Assembly (NCBI GenBank): GCA_030278955.1
Contig: JAOANR010000001.1
Span: 24,929,120-24,993,119, forward strand
Direction: 5' to 3'
Source of the DNA: Hygrophila difformis
Taxonomy: Eukaryota; Streptophyta; Magnoliopsida; Lamiales; Acanthaceae
Length of the DNA: 64,000 bases
Numbering within the stretch: the first letter of the stretch is position 1; the number at the start of each line of letters is the position of its first letter. The notes under the pieces were generated by a model that worked only from the letters and a program-made list of their open reading frames with translations, searched no databases and had not been told where the DNA came from. Shown here in pieces: positions 10,938 to 20,748 of the stretch. The translations under genes were made by a program, and so were the position numbers.

Positions 10938-13441
10938 TGGCACCTTTTTGCCAAGTTTTCATTCTTCATCTCACTTCATTAATTAATTGAACCTTTATAT
11001 TAATATTTTGAGGTTGAAATCCAATGATCTCAACCCGTGATTAATTTGATATAAAGAACTTTGTTCAATTTCCCATTAAAAGATTCTTCTACAAATGATT
11101 AAACTCTAATGATCTAAGTATATAATCCGGACTGTAGTTAATTAATTAATTATGGAATGAGCGATTATTTAGACATGAAGAGTAATTATGGATTTAATTC
11201 CATACCCTTGCATGAGAAACCAATGTCTCTCATGCAAGATGACCCAAAAATATTTTCTTTTATTTTATTCTGTCTTTTCCGTGATGTGTGAAACAACTAG
11301 TAAGGAATATATCAGATTAATGTTGGCGGGTATTCCCACACGGATAACTAGCTCGTGATCTGTATATTAATTACCAGTTGTTATTTTGCATGGTCCGGAT
11401 AGTGGTCGGTGGAAGCCTTGGCGGTTCGTCCCTCCGGGATTATAATAGCTGCTCAGCTGACTCCCATCCGGATACAGTTTTCTTTTCTTTATTTTAATTT
11501 CAAACCTGAATCTGGAGCTGTAGTAATGTTAGATGATATATGCCAATGTCATCTAATGATTATTGCAGTAATAGAACATGTGGGTTTTTATCCAAATTCA
11601 CAGATAGTGGAGTCTGAGATGACGGCGGCAACTGTCATTTGAGGCATTCCACTGTCTAAAAATCATCCCACCTGAAATGATCAGGACCTGGATAGCAGAT
11701 GTTTGCAGTCCGGATTACCCTGATTATTCTTGTCATCTTTTTAGCCAAATAAATTCTTCTCATCTCCGGCTATTTCATCTCTGTGTTTCACATTCTGTCT
11801 AAACCCACCTTATATTTCGGGTTATTTTATTTTACACTTCTCTATAAATTTATGCATGATATTACTATGTAGATAGTGTGGTCATATTATTTTGGGATCC
11901 TTCCCTTGGACATAGAAGTCTTGATTTAAATCAGATGTTTCATATTAAACTTCCAACAAAAATTCCTTTATAAAATCCGGATCTGAGTAGGGGATAAATT
12001 CAACAGTTATGACTAATTCATATCCGACTGGGGGTTGATTTTGGGAAATTAGAAGCAGAGTCAGCGATTAGGTCTCACCTAGACTGAAAGGATCTGTGTT
12101 TTAATTGAGAGTCTAGTACCTGATAGGGAATGATTTTCAGATTTATTATTTTCCAAAACTGATGTTTGTTGGAAATCTTGTATTAAATATTGCACTGGGT
12201 CAGATTCCACTTGGATTCTGGTAAGGTGTAATAGATAATACTAGAGGAACCACATTCGGGCCTTGGTTATCTTCTAAGGTAGGGTTGAGTATTCTTTCAA
12301 CTGCTATCTTCTTCTGCCAAAGTCTATTTTTGAGTCCTGAGTGAGTGCATCCGGAACGAACTAATTTTATTAGTTCGTTTCATTAGTTTGTATCTCATAA
12401 CCACCCGACGAGAAGTGAACACTGCGAGCGGTTCACCGAGAATAGGGAATTCTTGATCCACATCCGGTCATTCTGACTGGGGGCTTTCTTTTACTACCAG
12501 GGTCAGACTTTCAAAAACCTCCGAGTGATAGGATTTTAAATGTTTTCTTTATCGCTTTCTTTTAAATGCTTTTGTTAGAGGTCACTCGGTTGTATTGAGA
12601 GTTGTGTAACTGCTAGAGTTAAGGGATAGTTCAGGGTTTGATTTGAATCTTCGGGTGTGACATGGGGGAATGATAGCGGTACTTGCCACTTCAATAAATG
12701 ATTTGTCAGGTGTTGCTTGTCCACCACAGATGAATAACATGCCTCCACACGGCCGTGTGAGGGCAGTTGTGAGTCTATGGTATCTTAGATTTTGCTGTCT
12801 TAAGAGCATGTAACCTCTTACTGTAAGTACCTGTCTGTTAAAGGGAACATGGTATAGAGAGCATGAGAGTTAGCTAACTGAAGGATTATCCCAAGCTAAG
12901 ATCTGTGTATTAAAATGGAAGTTTAACTGTGTTTCATCTGAATCTTGTCCAACCTTTATTCTTTTCTTCCTGTCTCTTCTGTCTCATTTTAAATCTGCTT
13001 TCTTAGAATAATCTTAATTGCTTTCTTAGATTAATTTTATTGCTTTCTTAGATTAAATTTAATTCGCTTTCTAGAATAATTCTGCCTGCTTTGTTTTAGG
13101 TGCTTTCATAGCTTAGTTTAAATTCTGTCAAGTAGTTGTTAGTCATTTCACACACTTGAATCGAGTACCGAGTGGAAAATCTTAGTAAATGACGTGGGCC
13201 CTGCTTCCATCGCACATCCTCCAGTGAACGATCCGGTCTTACTATAAATTACTGCAATTTTTGACACCGTGCGCTTTCGGGGGCACAGTTTCTTAAACAC
13301 GAGCAATAAAAACATGACTACGTATAAATATATCCCTAATCACAACACCGCCATCATAAATTGGTTTCGTTAAATAAAACCTAAACCAGGACCATGATTT
13401 TTCGGAAAATACTCATGTAGTGGGAACCAGTCAAAAGTTTC

Positions 13442-13663
13442 ATGGCAGGAAATCTTATGGCAAGAATTGATGAGAAGTATCATGGCATATTTGCCGGGGA
13501 TCCTCAGTGTGACAGGCTGAAGGTCAACCTATCCCGGCTATGCCATGAGATTTGTCAACATTTCATGACAGAGAGGACCACAGCGCCATTTGAAACCAAA
13601 GCACCACACTTGAGTAATAAAAAGACTAATAATCTTGATGTATCCCTAAACCCTTTCCCGTGA
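13442..13663 (+). CDS. 73-codon ORF in the 3' part of LTR C, conserved with element E
   Basis: The ORF begins MAGNLMARIDEKYHGIF and ends VSLNPFP. I do not recognise the protein; no signal peptide or membrane segment is visible. Copies at 26506-26727 (C, 3' LTR; Pro to His near the end) and 37705-37926 (E; His to Tyr) have the same start and stop. Between C (5') and E only one base in 222 differs, although much of the LTR outside this block is clearly diverged. It also contains a primer-site-like sequence (13483-13500). Conservation at the nucleotide level means it may be a cis-acting element or a gene-conversion tract rather than a translated gene. Confidence 0.4.
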   Translation: MAGNLMARIDEKYHGIFAGDPQCDRLKVNLSRLCHEICQHFMTERTTAPFETKAPHLSNKKTNNLDVSLNPFP

Positions 13664-13745
13664 ATCATAACGCTTTTCATTTAATAAATCTAACCTGGTA
13701 TAATTTTAGCAAAAGCTCGTGGGACAGAAATTGTCAAAAGTTTCA

Positions 13746-13763
13746 TGGCGCCGTTGCCGGGGA
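13746..13763 (+). other. Primer-binding site of element C
   Basis: TGGCGCCGTTGCCGGGGA directly follows the LTR terminal CA. It is the Athila/Tat-type site for priming minus-strand synthesis from a tRNA 3' end, usually assigned to tRNA-Asp. Confidence 0.9.
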
Positions 13764-14272
13764 GGATGCAGCGTCGTTTATTAAGAGGATTACACTCCTG
13801 ATTACTCCTAGATTAGCTTAGATCAGTCTAGTTTAGTGTAATATATCTAATCCAGAACAGAAAAAGTACCCTCAAGATTAATTGAACATTTAGAGTACCA
13901 AGACTCTAAATGTGAGGATGTTGAACTGAGGAGAAAACCTAACCTAATGGGTATTTATCTGTCTTGCAGGAAATTCGGAACCAACCAAAAAGAAGGAGCA
14001 GAAAAAGCAAGGAAAACCAGGTTCTTGGTTGGGAAAATTCCACAAATCTGAGAAATTATTTTCGGAATTTAAAGAAATTTAAGATCCGGAATAAATCTTG
14101 CAGATAAATGGAACTGACCCAACCTAATTTTATGCAAGTAGATTATTTTAAATAATGGCCCAATGATTTGAATTTACTTGGACTGAATTCATTCAGGTCC
14201 GACTCAAATAAAATGGACGCAGGCCCAATATCACACTCGGGCCCAATCCGTTGAAAATTTGAAAATTCAAAA
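13764..14272 (+). other. Untranslated leader of element C, with a polypurine-like motif
   Basis: The first 60 or so bases resemble the leader of element E, then the sequences part. At 13889-13910 an 8-bp hairpin (TTTAGAGT/ACTCTAAA) runs into AAATGTGAGGATGTTGA (13908-13924), the same sequence as the 3' polypurine tract junction at 22368-22384. No ORF of note. GGCCCAA motifs occur at 14150-14250. Confidence 0.7.
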
Positions 14273-14694
14273 AGTTTGTCGAGGAATGACCATCTTGTCG
14301 CGGAACAACGTTCCGCGACCAAGTGCCACTCCGCGACAAAGATCTCCTTATCATCAAACCTTGTTTGTCCTTGTCGCGGAGTGATCATTTTGTCGCGATG
14401 CCCAGCATCGCGCCCATGTGCAAATTCCGCGACAAAATTTTACTCGCCCCTGAACTCTGTTTGTCCTTGTCGCGGAAGCCTTTGTCGCGGAGCACTGCAC
14501 CGCGACAAAGCTCCTATTCCGCGACACGGGCACATCACTCCATTCTTCCTCGTCATTTTGTCGCGGTACACTTTGTCGCGGTACATGACTCCGCGACAAA
14601 GTCTCACACTCCGCGACAGATCTAATGTCGCCAAGCCTGGTCGCGTAGTCCTGTTCCGCGACCATGGGCTAGGGTTCCGCGACCGGCCCATTAG
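14273..14694 (+). repeat. Internal array of five nested inverted repeats in element C (cluster 3)
   Basis: Units start near 14273, 14371, 14465, 14557 and 14637. They have the same two-forward, two-reverse arm plan as the LTR array, with arms such as TTGTCGCGGA and TCCGCGACAAAG. It ends in GGTTCCGCGACCGGCCCATT just before a TATA-like box. ORFs called here (14276-14701 and its shadows) are artefacts of the repeats. Confidence 0.85.
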
Positions 14695-14702
14695 TATTTA
14701 AA
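14695..14702 (+). promoter_or_regulatory. TATA-like box upstream of the internal gene of element C
   Basis: TATTTAAA, preceded by GGCCCATT and followed by a pyrimidine-rich stretch (CTCTCCGCCTCCCTCTTCTTCCCC). It lies 157 bases before the first ATG of the internal gene. The arrangement (inverted repeats, GGCCCAT, TATA) copies the LTR promoter, so an internal promoter is plausible; this is inference. Confidence 0.45.
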
Positions 14703-14858
14703 CCTCTCCGCCTCCCTCTTCTTCCCCACGCTCCCACACTTAGAAAATTTGCGAAAACTGCTCGTACGCAAAAGCCTTTTCCGAAGAACACCACAGTGTT
14801 CCTCGCACTCGTTTTCCACCACTTCCAGGCGTTACTCTGTCCGATTTTCGCGAACCTA

Positions 14859-14905
14859 ATGGAACCTCCATCTTCATCTTCGCCCCCGAAGGAAGCCGAA
14901 CCCTG
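14859..14905 (+). CDS. Predicted first coding exon of the element C internal gene
   Basis: The ATG at 14859 opens a short Ser/Pro/Glu-rich start (MEPPSSSSPPKEAEP) that ends in CCCTG before a GTAACC donor at 14906. Joining to the acceptor at 16410/16411 (CCATTTTCAG, then GAATGC) keeps the frame: TG plus G makes a Trp codon and leads into NALVVHSGIG. The in-frame ATG at 16382 would lie in intron sequence under this model, so the alternative is an unspliced start at 16382. Splicing is inferred only from the splice-site motifs and frame. Confidence 0.5.
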
Positions 14906-16410
14906 GTAACCCTTCTCCCTTGCATTTCGCGAGTGCGCGCAGGCCCCTGTTTTGCCATTCTTGTTTTTCTTTTTCCATTTATGTAAATAGGGCTGTTTTA
15001 TGTTCTTTCCCTCTGTTTTAGTTTGATTTTAGGCGATTCTCGAAGTGGGCTTAGTTTATTTGAGGATTGCTGTGATTTCTTGTGTTGGCCGAGCATGTTT
15101 TGGAAGAAGTGTGTTCTTGTTTGGGGTTGGGGAAGATCGATTTGGTATGGGGCGTTCGATTTTGAGAAGTTAGGGCTGTTAGAGAGCTCAGACAGCAAAT
15201 TCTCACCATTGTTGGTTTTTCAAGCTTTTAGTGTTCACAGGAATAATTCACTTTCCAAAGGGAACTCGGTCTTTATCTCATTTAATTGCTTCTGTGTGCA
15301 TTCATGATTTGAGAAATCTGAGCCTTATCTGTCGGTCAATGAACATTTGTTTATTTTTATTTTTATTTTTTTATTTTTTTGGATAGCTTGGTGTTATTGA
15401 TTGTCTCGATTTTGCAAAGCATGAGTGTTTATGTTGGGTCGATTAGTAAGAAAGCATGCTGATTTGATTAATTTGACGTTCTTGCTGAGATTTTGAAGCA
15501 TGTTAGTAGGTTGATCTTATGTTGAGAAAGAGCATGAGCATGTGTTGATGGTTTGCTTTGAGAGTTCATGTTGTTTGCATGCCAATGTTCATTTAATGCC
15601 CCTCCCCTGATTTTGGCAACTTGTGTGTATGGGTACAGCAATCTGCATAAAAGTGGGTGTATGGCCTTTTTATGGCAATTCCAGTGCACCATCCACTTTT
15701 CAGCAAGAATAACTTTTTCACAAAAGACAAAAATAGTACTAGGAATTTTGGTTGACAAATGTGTTTTTGTTCCCAATGGAACTAAAAAGTGTGAGTTAAG
15801 TAGCAGTATTTTGCCACCTCAACTGCTACCTTTTTACAAAAATCCAAAAATGGGACCACACACATCCCACTTTTCATTAAATAAAATCAAGTCAGCATTT
15901 TCAAAAATTAAAAATAGTGTTTGCATTTTCTTGAACGTTTTAACTGTCCAATGACAGTCCAAACAATCCGGAAATAGCGAATCCAATCCGCCATGCCTCC
16001 ATTGCACATTCCATTTTCGAGCCATCCATTCCACCATCATCATTTCATTCCATTTTCAACAAGTGCCTCGTGCTTGTTTAAAAAAAAATTTTGGAAAAAC
16101 AAACTTTTGGGCCCAATGGCCCATTAAAAAAAAAAAGGGGAAGTTTTGGTCCAATGACCACTTCATTTTTATTTTCATTTATATTTCCCCCTTTTGATTG
16201 GACTCAATAATCCAATTAAGTTATCTCCTTCTAGGTCCTAAGGCATAGTACCTTATCTTTGGATCTTTTTATAAACTCAAGATTAAATCACTCAAATCAC
16301 ATTTCGAGCTTAGCAAAGCTCAAAATGTGAGGATGTTGATTTTCGCACCTGAGTAGTCTTTGAAAACTTATAAAAATTTGGATGTATCTAAACACTTTGA
16401 CCATTTTCAG
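14906..16410 (+). other. Predicted intron of the element C gene
   Basis: 1505 bases, GT...AG, T-rich near its acceptor, no reliable ORF. It contains a third copy of the polypurine-like motif AAATGTGAGGATGTTGA (16323-16339), preceded by a small hairpin (GAGCTT...AAGCTC). Low-complexity T and A runs lie near 15350 and 16080-16140. Confidence 0.5.
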
Positions 16411-19400
16411 GAATGCATTGGTAGTGCACTCAGGCATCGGGTTACCTGACTGCACATATGAGGCTGCTGGCAAGCAGGCCTCAATTGATCGAACAGAGAT
16501 TAAGGACGCAAGAGATGCCATCAAATCAGTTTACAAGGTACCTCTGGACCACACTACGGATGAAAAATTGAAACTTTCTCCGGGATGGGACGTGCATATC
16601 CCTCCAGAAGAAAGGTCGATAGTCGCTGCATCGATAGAAAGGGACTACTATCACTTCCTGAAGAAGTTTTGGATAAGGATGATGGAGCATGCCCCTCAAG
16701 ACGAAAAGACAACTCCTGAAGTCCATCATGAGCGCATCCAATTGAGGTTCAAAGAGCACAGGGCTGTGTGGAATCGGCATGTGGAAAAAGGAACGAAAGA
16801 TCCAAATATAGCTGACTTTGACATCATCATCCCTAACCAGATCGTAGATCCTCAAGTTCGGATGGCCTTTGAACACAAACATATGGATCTAAGTAGGGTT
16901 ATCAACAGTGGGGCCATCATGATGTATGAAGCATTTCCATTCAAATGGAATCCATATCTGTTTGAAGCAAAAGGACCAGTGGAGCAGAGGTGGATTACAG
17001 ATCTAGCTCGGGCCAGGCACCGAGAGCTGACCTTCAATCTGTACAAACGCCTCAAAAATGCTGAGAAATTTGAACAAAGCCGCAACACCTCACTGTTGAA
17101 CACAATGAGGAAGATGATCAAGGATGCACGCGATCAATGGGACGACTTGACTACTGTCTGGGGAAAAGGCAATCCAAGTATCACTAAGTCCTTTCTGGAA
17201 GAAGGAGTAGTATTACCTGCAGATGAGGTACTTGAAACCATCTTCACACATAGAAGGTATGGACGGTACGGAACAAACAAAGATGATGAATTTCCCCAGC
17301 ACATAGCAGTATTAAGGGACCAGCTGCAAGTGGATATACGCAAAGGTGGCTGGAAACCCAAAAGGAAAAATGAAAGGCAGTTCAATTTACTATCCAAAAC
17401 TGAGGCTGGGTTGTATCTCACGTACGATTCAGCAGAAGACATGTCCTACCTAGAAGGAATTCAAAAGGATCTGGTAGGGGGCATGATGAATCAGTACAGG
17501 GACTCCTACTGGGAATTGATCATGGAAATGGACAAGTTTGCACTTGAATACTGTAATAGTACGGCTAATGGGAAAAAGGTCTTGCACTACAACAACAATG
17601 TTCGGAGTAAGTTCTGCTCCAAGATCAAGAAGGACTGGGAGGACCAACTGGGAGAATCACTCAAAAGAGTTTCATTGAGGATTATTTACAGCGCGCCGAG
17701 AAGCAACTAGGCTACGAGGGTGAACCAAACAGGGAAGAGGATCCCGATGCTGAGATTGATGCATACTTCTCCACTCCCCCTGAAGCCAACCCACAGCCTA
17801 CCCAGCCAGCAGTACAAGCTTCGGCATTACCACCAAGAGGGCAGACTGAAGTACAAAAAGTTGCTACGTCCGAGCCAGTGGTGCAGCAAGAAGCAGTCCG
17901 GACTCCAGTACAGCCAGCTCAGACTGAAATGACAACATCTGCTGTAGCACCTGCCACCACTAAGGCACCCATACATCCCGAGAAAACCTCCACCGCTGTT
18001 GTTACATCTGAAGGTCAGCCAGCACCTCAACCGGGAACAAGGAGAAGGTTGATAAAGTCCACTGATAAGGATAAACCAGCAAGAGCTCCGGAAAAGAAAG
18101 TGGAGATCAAGGAACCTGAGCCAACTGTCAGGAAAGTGGTAGAGCCCACAGATCCCAAGGACAGAGGTAAAAAGCCGATGCCGCCACCACCCCCGAAAAA
18201 GAAGCACCAGGTGATATCCGATGCTGAGCTAGCCAGAAAAATGCACAATGATGAACTTGCATTAGCTGGTTTGCTGGATCAAGTAACAGGTGGGTCGGGA
18301 GTAGAGAAATTGACTGAGGAAGAACGCTTGGCAATGGAAAAGAAAGCTGCAGAGGAAGAGCAGATCAGAAAGAATATCCAGCAGACCAGGGATGAAGAAA
18401 CTGCCAGAAAGATGCAGGCTGAGCTGAAAAGCAGGAAATCTGGAGAGGTTGAGCGGGGCGATGAGGAAGATTTCGAACTGAAGATCACTGGTGGAGTCGA
18501 AGGAAAGGGATTGAAGATCAAAGAAGAACAACCACCAGGATGGACTGGCCCCTCGATTCGTAGTGCTGAGACACTTCGAAAAGAATTGAGACAGAACATC
18601 AACGAACAGATTGAAACGAGAATTGATGCTGGAGAAAAGCCAAATCAAATCAGATATCAGACAGAAGTGGGTCAATTGATTGATCCCCTCGTGGGCACGG
18701 CCAGAATTGAAGAATTCATCACTCACGAAGGCCCGTCGCACCAACCTGAACAGTCAGAAGGACCACAAGACTCCATAGATCCGGTAGCACTGGCCAAAAT
18801 CTTGGAAAAGCAGCCAGGCGACCATCTCATGGCCTCTGCGCTTAAGGAAAAGGTTCAAGGAATTTTGACTGAAGCTGCAGATGGGAATGATTCAGAAGAA
18901 GAAGCTCAGCAAGAGGAGCAAGAATTCATGGACCAAATGGCGCCTATTTTCCAACGTCCAGTTGGACGAGCTGCAAGAATTAGGGAGGAGGAGGAGGTAT
19001 CAACTGATGTTGATGACCGTAATTTTCATGTAACTACATCTTCTTTGCCTGTAAATTGTGAACTCAATACGATGAAACATGTAATTAAACAGGTTGAGGA
19101 GGAATTCGGAGATGAAACAGCTCATGGAGAGCGAGAGCCAAGTCAGAGGGGAGATGAGGCTGAACCAAGGGATGACCAGCCACAGGAGGGAGACGATCAA
19201 ACAGACTGGCACACGAGCGACGACGAGTCTGTCGGATCCATTCGACCAGTCGAGTTTTGGTCTGAAAATACTGTAAGGCAAAGAATGGGCGTTTCAAAGG
19301 AATATGGGAAGAAAAAGCTGAGTGAAGAACAGGTTCAGATCAAGTTCAATGGCAACAAAGAGAATGCAGAAAAGTACAAGAAGTTGCAGAAGATGATAGT

Positions 19401-20748
19401 GCCAGATAAGGGGTTCAGACCCGATGCGTTGTCGCACCCCACTGTTGAGACTTTCTACAGAAATCAAGAGTGGGGTAACTTCATGCTGCATCACGACGAA
19501 GATGGCTTCGTGGAACTAACAAAGGAATTCTTCTGCAACATTGATAAAGATGCCAGAACAACATGGATTCGTGGACAAGTGATTAACATTGCACCTGACT
19601 GGCAGAATCAGTTCTTCGGGACTCCAGATATCCAAAGTGAATTTCCCCCTGATGAGATCATGACAAAGAGAGCCAAAACGAGTGAATATGCGAAGTATGC
19701 AACATTGGCTAACAGCATGACAAGCGTGACCGCCCCTGGACACACATTCAATGCAAAATGGCTGCGGATACAGTTCATGCCAACTTATGAGTTCTACATG
19801 TCCAAGATCCGGCCCAACTCGCATCCGCACACCACATCTGGAAATGTGCTAATGGGATTTGCAAGAATGTGGAGCGGAGCAAAACTAAATATAGGGAGGC
19901 ATGTATTCGAGGTGATGATAACCCGAATAAAGGATAGACAGGTGCTATGCTATCCAAATCTGATTAGGAGAATCTGCATAGCTCAGGGAGTTGATCTGAG
20001 CGCTTTCGAGGGTGACACAGTGGTGAAAGTGAACCCACCCATCAGTGTGCCGAGACTCCCCCTGTGTGAGAGTATCAGATACTCTCTCCCCCAACTGTTC
20101 GTCAGAGGAGATTCAGACGCTCAATCCTCTTTCATATCGGGTGGGCAGGCATCAAGAAAACGAAAGAGGCAGCCCAAGACAAAGAAGGGAACACAGAACA
20201 CCTGTGCTGATGCAGGACCTTCGAATGTTCAAGAGGAGCCTCCTGCGGACCAAGAACGGACTGAGATTCCAATTCCACCTCCGACTCAACCTCAACCTCA
20301 GATGCCTCCTCAAAGCCAGAACGTATCTCAGTTCCCTGCTGATTCCCAAACGATTGAGATGGTGAGCAGAATGAGTCAATCTATGCTCGAGGGAATGAAA
20401 TCCATGACTGATGTAATTTTGGCAAGCCAAGAGGGACAGCAGAAAAGGGCAGAAGAGGAGCGTGAGGAGCGAAGGAGGGAGAGAGAGGAAGAACGCCAAG
20501 AGCGTAGGAGAGAAAAGGAAGAGAAACGGAAGGAGAAGCAGGAGAAGGAAAGGAAAGAGGCGGAATTCAGGCAAATGATGATGGAAAGGGAAGAGCGCAT
20601 ACATAGAGAAAGAGTGGAGAGTGACGAAAAGCAGCGCAAGATGATGGAAACACTGATGCAAGCACTCATCAGTCAACTCCCCAAGCCACCCCCACCTCCA
20701 TCAGGTGTCGCAGAGCCGTCGAATCAGCCAGAAGAGAAAACAGATTGA
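16411..20748 (+). CDS. Element C internal protein with a 'putative plant transposon protein'-like domain (frame broken once)
   Basis: Two overlapping frames (to 17710, then in another frame to 20748) look like one gene broken by loss of one A in the run near 17668 (TCAAAAGAG); together they make about 1450 codons. N-terminal block (16411-17690): unrecognised, rich in charged residues. Middle (17700-19260): Pro/Glu/Lys-rich low complexity. About 19400-20130: a folded region with TFYRNQEWGNF, WIRGQVINIAPDWQ, FMPTYEFYMSKI and GRHVFEVMI, resembling the plant transposon-protein domain often found in Athila-type elements. Then a basic run RKRKRQPKTKK (about 20152), likely a nuclear signal, and a strongly charged coiled coil (20440-20670). 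No gag, protease, RT or integrase motif is present. Its function is unknown. Confidence 0.7.

Larger units (their letters stand above)
9328..13745 (+). repeat. 5' LTR of element C
   Basis: 4418 bases, TG...CA ends. Order inside: inverted-repeat cluster 1 (9625-9790), TATA box (9854), inverted-repeat array 2 (10487-10937), a long stretch without genes (10940-13200), then a 450-base conserved block with a 73-codon ORF (13442-13663) near the end. The short ORFs at 9498-9883, 10378-10986, 11409-11642 and 12582-12809 are not supported as genes; several simply read through the inverted repeats. Confidence 0.92.

Noticed and set aside
10378..10986. Overlapping ORFs with recurring VAEPRSATK / CRGTTFRDK peptides (also 14276-14701, 23432-24040, 33466-33896, 34438-35000)
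   Set aside because: They are translations of the inverted-repeat arms in several frames, with no homology or coding bias.
11409..11642. 77-codon ORF in LTR C (also 24463-24696)
   Set aside because: Not kept in the homologous part of LTR E, so unlikely to be coding.
18262..18744. Antisense ORFs opposite the element C gene (also 17827-18334, 20152-20676)
   Set aside because: Shadows of a purine-rich coding strand; Ser/Leu/Phe-rich without domains.
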